Shown here piece by piece: positions 7,952 to 19,122 of a DNA stretch of 53,732 nucleotides. The notes under the pieces are model-generated. The model did not search any database and was not told the DNA's origin. It saw nothing but the letters and a program-made list of their open reading frames with translations. Positions within the stretch are counted from its first letter, which is position 1. Every line of letters begins with the position of its first letter. Origin of the DNA: Croceibacterium_A sp035626815 (GTDB lineage: Bacteria; Pseudomonadota; Alphaproteobacteria; Sphingomonadales; Sphingomonadaceae); NCBI GenBank assembly GCA_035626815.1, contig DASPMY010000053.1, positions 1 through 53,732 of the forward strand, in the 5' to 3' direction. The position numbers were made by a program, and so were the translations under genes.

Positions 7952-9120
7952 GCGATGCCCCGGGCGAAGCCGCGCGTCTCGCACGCGGCGATGGCGCGGA
8001 ACAGCAGCCGGCGGGCGGGGCCGCCGATGGCGATGCTGTGGCGGGCGATGGCGCGCCGTTCGCGCCAGAAGTGATCGATCATCGGGTGGTCGGCGCCGGC
8101 GCAGCTGTCGGCCCACTCGATGCCGGTCCGCGACAGCACCGCGAGGTTTTCGCGCTGGAGCAGGACCCCGGGCGAGAAGCGGGCGAAACGCTCGTCGAAC
8201 GCGGTCTTGAACGAGAACGCCCCGGGCGGGCAGAGGAACGTCGCGAGCATCGCCAGCGGCCGGCCGTCGAGGCGAATCGCCAGCCGCTCGAGGCGGCCCT
8301 GGCGGGCGGCGCCGTCGAGCGCGGTGGCGAACAGCGCCTCGGTCGCCGGGTCGCAGGCCAGCGCCGAGCCGGCCTCGCCTTTCCACCCGCCGCGCTCGAG
8401 CTCGAGGAATTCGTCGATCCAGGCGGCGAGGCCGATGCAGCTCATGGTCCGCTCGACCGACAGCTCGCCTTCCTCTTCGAGGCGGCGGTGCTGGCGGCGC
8501 AGCTCCTTGCGCTTCTTTCCCGACAGCGACAGCGCGAGGTATTCGTCGGCGCCGAGCCGGGTGCGGAGCATCGCCCGCTCCTCGCGCAGAACCGTGGCGC
8601 CGGCCCGCTCGTCGTCGGCCAGGACCCGCGCCAGCGCCGCGTGCAGCGTTCCGTCCGCGGGCATGTGCGTCAGGTGGAGGAACAGCGCGCCGCCGGCCTC
8701 CCGGTCCGCCCAAGCGAGCAGCTCGCGCCAGAAGATCGCTTCGAAGCCGGGCGCGACGAGCGGCACGCCGAGGAACACGTTGGCGTGGACCCAGTTGCGC
8801 CAGTGCGGCAGCGGGTGGCCGTAGTAGCCGCGCTCGCGGCGCAGCGGCAGCAGCCCCGCCAGTTGCCCGTCGGCCTCGAGGCACAGCAGCGCGACGTCGC
8901 CGGCCGCGTCGAACACGCGCAGCGACGGCAGCAGGTACCAGCTTTCGTAGAACGGGTTGGGCTCGACCGCCCATTGCGCCAGCGCGTCCCACCGGGCGAT
9001 CTCGCCGTGGCGCTCGAACTCCCGCCACGGCCGCTCGACCAGCGCGATCTCGATCGAGCACGGCCGCGCCGCGGGAAGCTCCCATGCGGCTAGCAGTTCG
9101 AGCGGCGCGAGACTGGCCAA
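7948..9120 (-). CDS. GNAT acyltransferase of the CelD/BcsL type
   Basis: 390 aa with two GNAT-like folds. The N-terminal half has PNPFYESWYLLPSL and ALLCLEADGQLAGLLPL; the C-terminal half has LSGKKRKELRRQHRRL followed by RLAIRLDGRPLAMLATF and AFSFKTAFDERFARFSPG, the acyl-CoA-binding layout seen in COG5653 (once linked to cellulose synthesis). The start is TTG at 9120; an in-frame stop (TAA) nine bases upstream rules out a longer product, and no internal ATG exists before the conserved region. It is the first gene of the operon with the cupin protein and tesB. It probably acylates a small molecule or cell-surface component; target unknown. Confidence 0.82.
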   Translation of the reverse strand: MASLAPLELLAAWELPAARPCSIEIALVERPWREFERHGEIARWDALAQWAVEPNPFYESWYLLPSLRVFDAAGDVALLCLEADGQLAGLLPLRRERGYYGHPLPHWRNWVHANVFLGVPLVAPGFEAIFWRELLAWADREAGGALFLHLTHMPADGTLHAALARVLADDERAGATVLREERAMLRTRLGADEYLALSLSGKKRKELRRQHRRLEEEGELSVERTMSCIGLAAWIDEFLELERGGWKGEAGSALACDPATEALFATALDGAARQGRLERLAIRLDGRPLAMLATFLCPPGAFSFKTAFDERFARFSPGVLLQRENLAVLSRTGIEWADSCAGADHPMIDHFWRERRAIARHSIAIGGPARRLLFRAIAACETRGFARGIA

Positions 9121-9210
9121 GCGGCGTTAACCTTGTGCGAGAACGGCGCATCGCGGCCGCCTGGCGAATCTAGGACCGGCACCCCGAAAGAAGGCTTAAG
9201 CCGCTAGGTA

Positions 9211-9243
9211 AAGAAAACCCCACCCGGCGCGGGCCGGGTGGGG
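9211..9243 (-). terminator. Rho-independent terminator of hppA
   Basis: An 11-bp perfect GC-rich stem (9218-9228 with 9233-9243) and 4-nt loop are followed on the minus strand by TTTTCTTT. It lies about 90 bp downstream of the hppA stop. Strongest terminator in the window. Confidence 0.88.
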
Positions 9244-9335
9244 CAATTGCTAACCGCGAAGCGTCCCCGCGCCGGCAGGGACCTCGTGCCGCTGAGGTGT
9301 CGCCCGCGGCTTGAGGCCCCAGCCTGCGCCGCGGC

Positions 9336-11501
<2,166 letters not shown>

Positions 11502-11787
11502 GACGAGACCAACTCCCCCTGCGTTATGACGAAACGCGGCCCGGTGCTGCACCCCGGGTCCGCGTTGAATGCGGTTCGCTAGAGCGGGGCGCAAGGCGGC
11601 GCAACCCCTAAACGCCAGCCCGCCGTGGAGCGTCTTTCCGGTCGTGCCCGCGCGCTGCCGGAAAGCCGCCGGCTGTCCGGAAATGCGACGCGGAATCCCT
11701 GATTCTTGCGGCATTGCGTGGTTTATGCGAAGTTAACGCAGTGATCCGTAGCCGCCGCAGGCGGCCAGCCCGGGGCTTCGAAGCGCG

Positions 11788-12771
11788 ATGGACGAACCGT
11801 TCGGCGAAACGCATGTGCTCGCGCGCGGCAACGCCGCGGCCGACGCGCTCGCCCCGCAAAGGGACGCGCGGGCGATCCCGCTCGGCGGGCCCGACGGGCT
11901 CGACCGCCACGTCCGGCGCGACTTGCGCCGCCAGGAAAGCGCCATCGCGCTGCGGTACGCCGCCCACGCCACGGCGACCTGGCCCTACACCGCGGTGGCG
12001 CTCGCCTGCTTCGCCGCCTGGCTGTCGTTCTTCCCGCTGGCCGTCGCCGGGATCCTGCCGCTGTGGCTCGGCTGCGCGCTGGGCTCGGTCTTCGTCGCCG
12101 GCGGCTACGTCGTGGCGCACGAGGCGATGCATTCGAACCTCGGCCAGGAAGGCACCCCGCAGCGGTTCTGGAACGAGCTGACCGGCAACCTCTCGACGAT
12201 CCCGCTGATGCTGCCGTTCAGCATGGTCAAGCTGATGCACCTGCTGCACCACAGGCACCCCAACGATCCCTACCGAGACCCCGATGCGATCCACGCGGCG
12301 CCGAATGTCGCGATGGCGGTCGTCCAGTCGTGGCTCAACCGCCAGCCGGGCAAGGGCGGCACCGCGGCCCGCTGGCGCCGCCACTGCGCCGAGCTCGGCA
12401 CCGCGGAGGCGAAGCGCGCGCTGGCCGAGCTGATGATTGCCCAAGTGCTCAGCCTGGCGTTCCTGTTCGCCATGGCGTGGAGCGGCTACGCCATCGAGGC
12501 GGCGCTGCTGTGGTGGCTGCCGCGGCACATCGGCCTGAGTTACATCCACGCCGTGCTCAGCTGGGCGCCGCACCATCCGCACGGCGGCACCGGCCGCTAC
12601 GACAGCACCGCGATCATTCGCCACAAGCTCGGCCTGTGGGGTTCGATGGGCATCGACTACCACCTGATCCACCATCTCTACCCATTCATCCCGGTGCACG
12701 CGACCGGGGCCGCCTACCGCGAGCTCAAGCCGCTCCTCGCCCAGCGCGGAGTGGACGTCTCGGCGCGCTAG
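11788..12771 (+). CDS. Fatty acid desaturase-family membrane di-iron protein (copy 1)
   Basis: 327 aa. The three histidine boxes of membrane desaturases and hydroxylases are present: HEAMH (HxxxH), HLLHHRHP (HxxHH) and HLIHHLYP (HxxHH), plus APHHPHGGTGRYDS. Hydrophobic segments around 62-105 and 215-245 fit a four-helix integral protein. The substrate could be a fatty acyl chain, a carotenoid or a sphingolipid; sequence alone does not decide. The N-terminal ~45 residues are variable. A paralogue follows at 13032, with about half of aligned positions the same by eye. No clear ribosome-binding site is seen before the ATG. It lies between hppA and thiL. Confidence 0.85.
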   Translation: MDEPFGETHVLARGNAAADALAPQRDARAIPLGGPDGLDRHVRRDLRRQESAIALRYAAHATATWPYTAVALACFAAWLSFFPLAVAGILPLWLGCALGSVFVAGGYVVAHEAMHSNLGQEGTPQRFWNELTGNLSTIPLMLPFSMVKLMHLLHHRHPNDPYRDPDAIHAAPNVAMAVVQSWLNRQPGKGGTAARWRRHCAELGTAEAKRALAELMIAQVLSLAFLFAMAWSGYAIEAALLWWLPRHIGLSYIHAVLSWAPHHPHGGTGRYDSTAIIRHKLGLWGSMGIDYHLIHHLYPFIPVHATGAAYRELKPLLAQRGVDVSAR

Positions 12772-12779
12772 CGTCGCGC

Positions 12780-12974
12780 ATGCAAGCCGTGCTCAAGAAG
12801 CTGTTCTACGTGATGCCGCTGCTGTTCGGCATCGGCTTCATCGCCCCGCTGATCGCGCAGACGATGGCCTATTGGGACATCGCGGCCCCGTACGGGATGA
12901 GCCGCCTGGCGTTCGGCCTGGCGATCGGCGCGCCGTGGGGCCTCTACGCGGTGTGGCGCGGCCGCTGGCTGTAG
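12780..12974 (+). CDS. Small two-helix membrane protein (64 aa)
   Basis: 64 aa, ATG 8 nt after the stop of desaturase copy 1. It has two hydrophobic stretches, VMPLLFGIGFIAPLIAQTM and LAFGLAIGAPWGLYAVW, and basic residues at the start (LKK) and end (WRGRW). No family is recognised for certain. Its position between two paralogous desaturases on the same strand suggests co-expression; an assembly or accessory role is speculation. Confidence 0.72.
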   Translation: MQAVLKKLFYVMPLLFGIGFIAPLIAQTMAYWDIAAPYGMSRLAFGLAIGAPWGLYAVWRGRWL

Positions 12975-13031
12975 CTCCGCGGAGGGCGGGCTTTACTCTC
13001 CATTGACCATCCGCGGGATAGACCCCGCGGG

Positions 13032-14018
13032 ATGTTCGAAGGCAAGCTCCCGCGGCCGGATTCGGCCGCCCTGCGGCGCGCGCTCGCCCCGGGTGACGCG
13101 CCGGCGGCTTGCGGCCGCCCCGAAGCGGCCGGCGACGCCGGCGAGCGCCCCCGCCTGCGCGAGCTGCATCGCCGCGAGCGCGAGATCGCCGCGCGGTACT
13201 ACGCCATCGGCCAGACGGTGCGCTGGCGCTACGTGGCCGCCACGCTGGCCTGCTTCTCGCTGTGGCTCGCGCTGTTCCCGCTGGCGATCCTCGGCCTCGT
13301 GCCGCTGTGGCTCGCCTGCGGGGTGTCGTACCTGATCGCCACCGGCGGCTTCATCACCGCGCACGAGGCGATGCATTCGACGATCGGCCGCAAGGGCAGC
13401 AAAGGGTGGTTCTGGAACGAGCTGACCGGGCAGCTGTCGATGATCCCGCTGATGTTTCCGTTCGCCATCGTCCGCATCATCCACCTCCAGCACCACCGCT
13501 TCCCCAACGATCCGGTGCGCGACCCCGACTATCCCGACGGCGCCCCCAACTTGCGCGCCGCGCTGTGGAAGGCGTGGCTCAACCGCCAGCCGGGCAAGAC
13601 CGCGCAGGCGCATCATATCAAGCGCGTGCTGCTGGAGGAGATCGGCACCCCGGAAGCCAAGGCCGCGCTCAAGCAGACCGCGCTGGCGCAGCTCGCCGGG
13701 ACGCTGTTCTTCATCGGCATGGCGCTGGCCGGCTACGCGCTCGAGGTGGCGATGGTCTGGTGGCTGCCGCGCTGGCTCGCGCTGATTCACACCCATGTGT
13801 TCTTCGGCTGGGAAACGCACCACCCGCAGACCGGCACCGGGCGCTATGACAACACCCGCATCTTCAAGAGCAGCGTCGGCAGCGTGCTGTCGATGTGGCT
13901 CGAGTATCACCTGGTCCACCACTTGTACCCGAACATCCCGATCCACCTGACCAAGCCGGCGTATTTCGAGATGAAGCCGCTGCTGCAGGCGCGCGGCGTC
14001 GATTGCAGCGCGCATTAG
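13032..14018 (+). CDS. Fatty acid desaturase-family membrane di-iron protein (copy 2)
   Basis: 328 aa paralogue of the gene at 11788. Histidine boxes HEAMH, HLQHHRFP and HLVHHLYP, and the ETHHPQTGTGRYDN segment, match copy 1 in place and spacing; FWNELTG, WLNRQPGK and FEMKPLL-QARGVD are also shared, which shows tandem duplication followed by divergence. The N-terminal ~50 residues differ. It starts 57 nt after the 64-aa gene. The stop interlocks with the thiL stop (TTAG, 14015-14018). Substrate unknown; the two copies may act on different positions or lipids. Confidence 0.85.
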   Translation: MFEGKLPRPDSAALRRALAPGDAPAACGRPEAAGDAGERPRLRELHRREREIAARYYAIGQTVRWRYVAATLACFSLWLALFPLAILGLVPLWLACGVSYLIATGGFITAHEAMHSTIGRKGSKGWFWNELTGQLSMIPLMFPFAIVRIIHLQHHRFPNDPVRDPDYPDGAPNLRAALWKAWLNRQPGKTAQAHHIKRVLLEEIGTPEAKAALKQTALAQLAGTLFFIGMALAGYALEVAMVWWLPRWLALIHTHVFFGWETHHPQTGTGRYDNTRIFKSSVGSVLSMWLEYHLVHHLYPNIPIHLTKPAYFEMKPLLQARGVDCSAH

Positions 14019-14890
14019 CCGTGCTGGTAGCCGAGCCCCGCTGAATTCACGATCGGCTCGCCGTCGAGGAACAGCGGCGCGAAGCCGGACGGCTCGACGC
14101 GGCCGATGCGGGTCGCCGGAACCGGCGGCTCGGCCCCGGCCGGCAAGGTGAACAGCAGCTCGTAGTCGTCGCCCCAGCGCAGCGCGTCGAGGCGCCGCTC
14201 CGCGGGCGTGGCGAGCGGCACCGCGGCGCCGTCGATCGCCAGCGAGACGCCGCTCGCCTGTGTTAGCCGCCAGGCGTCGAGCAGCAGCCCGTCGGACACG
14301 TCCATCATCGCGGTGACCACCGGAGCGAGCGCCCAACCCTCGAACAGCCGGGCCATCGGCCGGCGATAGGCGCTGCTGTCGGCGCCGGTCGCGTCGCGCA
14401 GCGCCTCGAAGCCGAGCATCGCGGCGCCGAGCTCGCCGGTGAGCCACAGCCCGTCGCCGGGCCGGGCTCCGCCGCGCGACGGCACCGGCCGGTAGGCCGC
14501 CCGGCCGATCGCGGTGAGCCCGAAGGCGCGCGGCGGCCCTCCCGACACCGTGTCGCCGCCGAGCAGCGCCACGCCGAAATGCTCGAGCACCTCTTGCAGG
14601 CCCGTTGCGAACGCCGGCTGGTCCTCGCCGAGCATGAACCCGAGCAGCACGCCGAGCGGCTCGGCGCCCTTCGCCGCGAGGTCCGACATGTTCGTCGCGA
14701 CGAGCTTCCAGGCGACGTCGGCCGGGTCGGCCGAGCTGGGGAAATGCACGCCTTCGACCAGCATGTCATGGGTCAGGACGAGCGCTTCGCCGCCGACCTC
14801 GAGCACGGCCGCGTCGTCGAGCAAGCCGCGCGCGGCGGGATGGTGGGCCATGGCCCGCAGCGAATCGATGAAAGCGGACTCGCCGCTCAA
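14015..14890 (-). CDS. thiL: Thiamine-monophosphate kinase
   Basis: 291 aa PurM/ThiL-fold enzyme that phosphorylates thiamine monophosphate to the active diphosphate cofactor. Motifs: LLDDAAVLEV with TLHDM-like LTHDMLVEGVHF, WKLVATNMSDLAAKGAEPLG (nucleotide and Mg binding), LLGGDTVSG, and C-terminal MMDVSDGLLLDAWRL with GDDYELLFT. The ATG at 14890 overlaps the nusB stop by ATGA. It is the last gene of hisG-hisD-nusB-thiL. Confidence 0.95.
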   Translation of the reverse strand: MSGESAFIDSLRAMAHHPAARGLLDDAAVLEVGGEALVLTHDMLVEGVHFPSSADPADVAWKLVATNMSDLAAKGAEPLGVLLGFMLGEDQPAFATGLQEVLEHFGVALLGGDTVSGGPPRAFGLTAIGRAAYRPVPSRGGARPGDGLWLTGELGAAMLGFEALRDATGADSSAYRRPMARLFEGWALAPVVTAMMDVSDGLLLDAWRLTQASGVSLAIDGAAVPLATPAERRLDALRWGDDYELLFTLPAGAEPPVPATRIGRVEPSGFAPLFLDGEPIVNSAGLGYQHG

Positions 14891-15336
14891 CGCACCGCCT
14901 TCGCCACCGCGTCGAGCACGCCGTTGACGAACTTCGCCTCGCGCTCGTCGAAGAAGGCGTGGGCGACGTCGACGTACTGGCTGATCGCGGTGCCGGTGGG
15001 AACGTCGGCGCGGGCGAGCAGCTCGTACGTCCCGGCGCGGAGAATCTGCAGCATGGTCTTGTCGAGCCGCTGCAGGCTCCAGCCTTGCGCCAGCCGCTCG
15101 GCCAGCAGCGCATCGATCTCCTCCTCGCGGGCGACCGCCCCGCTGACGAGGTCGTCGAAGAAGTCGACCTCGGCGTCGGCGTACTGGACGTCCTCGATCT
15201 CGCGCCCGAGGCGGTGCTGGTGGAATTCGTCGAGCAGGCGGGCGAGATGGGTGCCTTCCATCTGCCGCTGGTACAGCGCCTGGACCGCGGCGAGGCGGGC
15301 GGCGGCGCGCGAGCGCGAACGGGCGGGGGTGCTCAT
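14887..15336 (-). CDS. nusB: Transcription antitermination factor NusB
   Basis: 149 aa all-helical RNA-binding protein that with NusE (S10) binds boxA and supports rRNA antitermination. Motifs: ARLAAVQALYQRQMEG at the N-terminus, LDKTMLQILRAGTYELL, TAISQYVDVAHAFFDEREAKFVNGVLD at the C-terminus (reported here in parts). The ATG at 15336 overlaps the hisD stop by ATGA; the frame continues upstream inside hisD but that is not coding. Translationally coupled on both sides. Confidence 0.95.
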   Translation of the reverse strand: MSTPARSRSRAAARLAAVQALYQRQMEGTHLARLLDEFHQHRLGREIEDVQYADAEVDFFDDLVSGAVAREEEIDALLAERLAQGWSLQRLDKTMLQILRAGTYELLARADVPTGTAISQYVDVAHAFFDEREAKFVNGVLDAVAKAVR

Positions 15337-16622
15337 TTGAGGCGGAGCTCCACGCTCCTGGCGTGAGCCGGCAGGCCCTCCACTCGCGCCAGCGCGATCG
15401 CCGCCGGCCCGATTTCGCGCAAGGCCTCGGGCCCCATCGCGATGAAGCTGGTCCGCTTCATGAAATCGAGCACCGACAGCCCGCTGGCGAAGCGCGCTCG
15501 GCGCCCGGTCGGCAGCACGTGGTTGGGTCCGGCAACGTAGTCGCCGACCGCCTCCGGCGTGTGCCGGCCGAGGAACACGCTGCCGGCATGGCGCAGCGCG
15601 GAGAACAGCGCCTCGGGCTCGTCGACCGCCAGCTCGACGTGCTCGGCGGCGAGGCGGTTGGCGAGCGCCGGGGCTTCGGCGAGGTCCGAGACGATCAGCA
15701 GCACGCCGTTGTCGTCCCAGCTTTGCCGCGCCACCGCTTCGGTCGACAGCATCGCGCATTGCACGTCAATGCGATCAGCGACTTGCTCGGCGAAGTTCGC
15801 GTCGTTCGTGATCAGGATCGATTGCGACGACGGATCGTGCTCGGCCTGGCTGAGCAGGTCGGCGGCGATCCAGTCGGGGTCGTTCCCGCCGTCGGCGATG
15901 ACCAGGATCTCGCTCGGCCCGGCGACCATGTCGATGCCGACGACGCCGAACAGCTGGCGCTTGGCCTCGGCGACCCAGGCGTTGCCCGGGCCGGTGATGA
16001 CGTCGACCGGGCGGATGCGGCGGGTGCCGTAGGCGAGCGCGGCGATCGCCTGCGCGCCGCCGATGCGCCAGACCTCGTCGACCCCGGCGAGATGGGCGGC
16101 GGCGAGGACCAGCGGGTTCGCTTCGCCGCGCGGGGTGGGCGTCGCCACCACCAGCCGCTCGACCCCGGCGACCTTGGCCGGAATGGCGTTCATCAGCAGC
16201 GACGAGGGATAAGCCGCGCGGCCGCCGGGGACATAGAGGCCCGCCGCGTCCACCGGCCGCCACTTCGCGCCGAGCCGCACCCCGATCGGGTCGGTGAAGT
16301 CGCGGTCGCTGGGAAGCTGGTCCCGGTGGTAGGCGCGGATACGGGCCGCGGCGAGCTCGAGCGCCTCGCGCAGCTCCGGATCGAGCGCGGCGAAGGCGGC
16401 TGCGCAAGCCTCGGGAGCGACCCGCCAGTCGTCCTCGGCGCCGAGCGCATGCTTGTCGAACCGCAAGGTGTACTCGGCGAGCGCCTCGTCGCCGCGCTGG
16501 CGGACTTCGGAGAGGATGTCCGAGACGACGCGCGAGACGTCCTCGTCGCTCTCGCGCCGGTCGTCGACCAGGCGGGCGAACTTGCGCTCGAAGTCGGGGT
16601 CGGTGGTCGCCAGGCGCAGCAT
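15333..16622 (-). CDS. hisD: Histidinol dehydrogenase
   Basis: 429 aa; oxidises L-histidinol to L-histidine in two NAD+-dependent steps, the last reactions of histidine synthesis. Signature segments: GLYVPGGRAAYPSSLLM, VWRIGGAQAIAALAYGT, ITGPGNAWVAEAKRQLFG, GIDMVAGPSEILVIAD, LLSQAEHDP (zinc ligands) and GDYVAGPNHVLPTG. Length is normal. The start at 16622 shares one base with the hisG stop (TGATG). It is coupled to hisG upstream and nusB downstream. Confidence 0.97.
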   Translation of the reverse strand: MLRLATTDPDFERKFARLVDDRRESDEDVSRVVSDILSEVRQRGDEALAEYTLRFDKHALGAEDDWRVAPEACAAAFAALDPELREALELAAARIRAYHRDQLPSDRDFTDPIGVRLGAKWRPVDAAGLYVPGGRAAYPSSLLMNAIPAKVAGVERLVVATPTPRGEANPLVLAAAHLAGVDEVWRIGGAQAIAALAYGTRRIRPVDVITGPGNAWVAEAKRQLFGVVGIDMVAGPSEILVIADGGNDPDWIAADLLSQAEHDPSSQSILITNDANFAEQVADRIDVQCAMLSTEAVARQSWDDNGVLLIVSDLAEAPALANRLAAEHVELAVDEPEALFSALRHAGSVFLGRHTPEAVGDYVAGPNHVLPTGRRARFASGLSVLDFMKRTSFIAMGPEALREIGPAAIALARVEGLPAHARSVELRLK

Positions 16623-17269
16623 CACGCCTCCGCCAGCGCGCGGAACCGCTCGACCAGCGCGGCGACCCGCGGATCGGTCTTGAGCGCGGCGCGGTTGACG
16701 ATCAGCCGCGCCGAGACCGGCATGATCGTGTCGGTTTCGACCAGCCCGTTGTCGGCCAGCGTGCGCCCGCTCGAGACCAGGTCGACGATGCGCAGCGACA
16801 GCCCGAGCGACGGGGCCAGCTCCATGGCCCCGTTCAGCTTCACGCATTCGGCCTGGATGCCCTGGCGCTCGAACCAGCGGCTGGTCACGTTCGGGTACTT
16901 GGTCGCGACGCGGAGGTGGCTGGCGTTGCCCGGGGTGCAGGAGCGCGCGTCCTTCGGCTCGGCGACCGACAGACGGCAGTGGCCGATGCCGAGGTCGACC
17001 GGCGCGTAAAGCTCGGAATAGTCGAACTCCTCGATCACGTCCGAGCCGACGATCCCGGCCTGCGCGGCGCCGAAGGCGACGAACGTGGCGACGTCGAACG
17101 CGCGCACGCGGATGATCCGCATCTCGCCGCCGTCGCAGGCGAAGCTCAGCGCGCGGTTGCCCTTGTCGTGAAACGCGCTTTCCGGCACCACCCCGGCGCG
17201 CGCCATCACCGGCAGCGCCTCGTCGAGGATGCGGCCTTTCGGCACGGCGAAGGTCAGCGCGGCGGGCAT
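16622..17269 (-). CDS. hisG: ATP phosphoribosyltransferase, short form
   Basis: 215 aa; condenses ATP and PRPP in the first step of histidine synthesis. Motifs: FAVPKGRILDEALPV at the N-terminus, AGIVGSDVIEE, VATKYPNVTSRWF, and the PRPP-binding region IVDLVSSGRTLADNGL. The length lacks the C-terminal regulatory domain, so this is the short HisG form, which in characterised bacteria needs HisZ as regulatory partner; hisZ is not in the window. The ATG at 17269 is chosen from the family N-terminus (PAALTFAVPKGR). It is divergent from the DUF2332 gene 51 bp away, so the operon promoter must lie in that short gap. Confidence 0.95.
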   Translation of the reverse strand: MPAALTFAVPKGRILDEALPVMARAGVVPESAFHDKGNRALSFACDGGEMRIIRVRAFDVATFVAFGAAQAGIVGSDVIEEFDYSELYAPVDLGIGHCRLSVAEPKDARSCTPGNASHLRVATKYPNVTSRWFERQGIQAECVKLNGAMELAPSLGLSLRIVDLVSSGRTLADNGLVETDTIMPVSARLIVNRAALKTDPRVAALVERFRALAEA

Positions 17270-17320
17270 GGCGCGGGCATCTAGGCACGGGGGCCGGAAA
17301 GGGCAACGACATTGGCGGTC

Positions 17321-18373
17321 ATGGCGATCAGCGACTTGCGCGAGGCGATCGCCTGGCAGGCCGACCATGCCGAGAACGCCGCCGCCCCGAACACCGCCCG
17401 GGTGATCCGCGCCGAGCGGGCGATCCTCGACACCGACACCGAGCTGGCCCGTCGAATGAAGGCGTGGCCGGGGCTCATGCTCGAGGACGCGCTGCCCTTG
17501 CGCATCGCCGGCGGACTGCACTGGCTGTGCCTCACCGGCGCCGACCGGCGGCTCGCGCCGGTCTATGCCGGCGAGGTGACCGACCAGCGGGTGATCGATG
17601 CCCTGGTCGCCGCGCTCGCCGGCGAGTGGGATGCGAAGCTGGTCCCGTGGCTCGACGGCCCGCCGCAGACCAACGAGGCGGGCCGCTCGGCGAGCGTGAT
17701 GGCCGCGCTGCTGTGGCTGTCGCCGCGGCTCGGGCCGCAGTTCGAGATGAACGAGATCGGCGCGAGCGCCGGGGTCAACACGATGATCGAGCGCTACCGC
17801 TACGAGCTCGGCGGCGTCGCCGTGGGTCCCGCGGATTCGCCGATGCGGATCGCGCCCGAGTGGCGCGGGCCGCCGCCGCCCGCGTCCCCGGTCGAGATCG
17901 TCGCCATTCGCGGCTGCGACGTCGCGCCGATCGACCTGGCTGACCCGGCCGCGGCGCTGCGGCTCAAGGCCTACGTCTGGCCCGACGCGGCCGAGCGGAT
18001 GGCGCGGATCGACGCCGCGGCGCGGCTCGCCGCCGAACGCCCGCCGCTGCTTGAGCGCGAGGACGCCGGCACGTTCGTCGAGCGGCGGCTGGCCGCGCCG
18101 CAAGCGCCCGGGACGACCCGCGTGCTCTACCATTCGGTGATGTGGCAGTACCTGGCGCCGGCGACGCGCGAGGCGATCACCGCGGCGATGGACCGCGCCG
18201 GCGCCCGCGCCACCGCCGATCGGCCGCTCGCGTGGATCCGGCTCGAGACCAACCGCGAGACGTTCCGCCACGAGCTGTCGGTGCGCTACTGGCCGGGCGG
18301 CGGCGAGCCGGTGGAGCTGGCGGAAGCGCACCCGCACGGCGCGTGGATCGAATGGCTTGCCGCGCCCGCCTAG
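17321..18373 (+). CDS. DUF2332 family protein
   Basis: 350 aa. It resembles DUF2332: start AWQADHAENAAAPNTARVIRA, central FEMNEIGASAGVNTMIERYRYE (possible SAM-like or nucleotide-binding loop GASAG), and LYHSVMWQYL near the C-terminus. No biochemical function is known to me. The ATG at 17321 is used; a TTG at 17312 in the same frame sits at better distance from GGAAAGGG and could be the true start. Divergent from hisG. Confidence 0.8.
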   Translation: MAISDLREAIAWQADHAENAAAPNTARVIRAERAILDTDTELARRMKAWPGLMLEDALPLRIAGGLHWLCLTGADRRLAPVYAGEVTDQRVIDALVAALAGEWDAKLVPWLDGPPQTNEAGRSASVMAALLWLSPRLGPQFEMNEIGASAGVNTMIERYRYELGGVAVGPADSPMRIAPEWRGPPPPASPVEIVAIRGCDVAPIDLADPAAALRLKAYVWPDAAERMARIDAAARLAAERPPLLEREDAGTFVERRLAAPQAPGTTRVLYHSVMWQYLAPATREAITAAMDRAGARATADRPLAWIRLETNRETFRHELSVRYWPGGGEPVELAEAHPHGAWIEWLAAPA

Positions 18374-18464
18374 GATTTCAGCGAAACCTCACGCCTTGCT
18401 CATGACGCTCACCGGCGGCCGGTCCACTCGCTGTCGGCATGTTCGAGCATCGAGGAGGCAACCC

Positions 18465-19058
18465 ATGGCAATGACAGCGCAACCCGGCGGCACCTGGCGG
18501 GAAAGCCCTTGGCGGCTCGTGCTGTACGCGATCCCCACCGGACTGCTGATCGCGCCCGCCGCGGCGATGCAGCTCACCGCTGAAGTACAGTGGACGGCGT
18601 TCGACTTCGTCTTCGCCGCGGTGCTGCTCTACGGCACGACCGGGCTGGTCGACCTGGCATTGCGCAAGGGCGGCAGCGTGGCCTACCGCTTCGGCGCCGC
18701 GCTGGCGGTGCTGATCGCCTTCCTGCTGGTGTGGATCAACGGCGCCGTCGGCATGATCGGCGACGAGGACAATCCGGCCAACCTGATGTTCTTGGGGGTG
18801 ATCCTGGTCGCCGTGGCCGGATCGGCGCTGGCCCGGTTGCGGGCGCGCGGCATGGCGCGGGCGATGCTCGCCGCGGCAGCGGCCCAGGCGGCGATCGCCG
18901 CGCTCGTCCCGCTCAACGGCTGGGGCAGCGGGGATCCGCCGGGCACGGTGGGGCTAACGCTGCTGATCGGCACGTTCGCGCTGCTGTGGGGCCTGTCGGC
19001 GGCGCTGTTCGCCAAGGCGGCGCACGACGAGCGCGAGATCGGCGAGCCGGGCCGATGA
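18465..19058 (+). CDS. Integral membrane protein of unknown function
   Basis: 197 aa with five or six predicted helices: about 17-38, 45-65, 75-95, 105-125, 132-150 and 160-180. No family is recognised. The start at 18465 has a strong GAGGAGG 6 nt upstream. It follows the DUF2332 gene by 91 bp on the same strand. The acidic loop IGDEDNPANLM between helices 3 and 4 is a distinctive feature. The C-terminus is charged and probably cytoplasmic. Confidence 0.75.
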   Translation: MAMTAQPGGTWRESPWRLVLYAIPTGLLIAPAAAMQLTAEVQWTAFDFVFAAVLLYGTTGLVDLALRKGGSVAYRFGAALAVLIAFLLVWINGAVGMIGDEDNPANLMFLGVILVAVAGSALARLRARGMARAMLAAAAAQAAIAALVPLNGWGSGDPPGTVGLTLLIGTFALLWGLSAALFAKAAHDEREIGEPGR

Positions 19059-19122
19059 GCCATGCGCAATCGCCGGGCCCGCCGCCTTGCGCGCGCGAGG
19101 ACCGCTGCCCGAGGCGTAGCGC

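Noticed and set aside
9121..9160. CtrA half-site GTTAACC upstream of the acetyltransferase gene
   Set aside because: Single short half-site, no second half at the required spacing.
12063..12974. 303-codon frame spanning desaturase 1 and the 64-aa gene
   Set aside because: Only the last 65 codons (from ATG 12780) have gene-like composition; the rest is a shadow of the desaturase.
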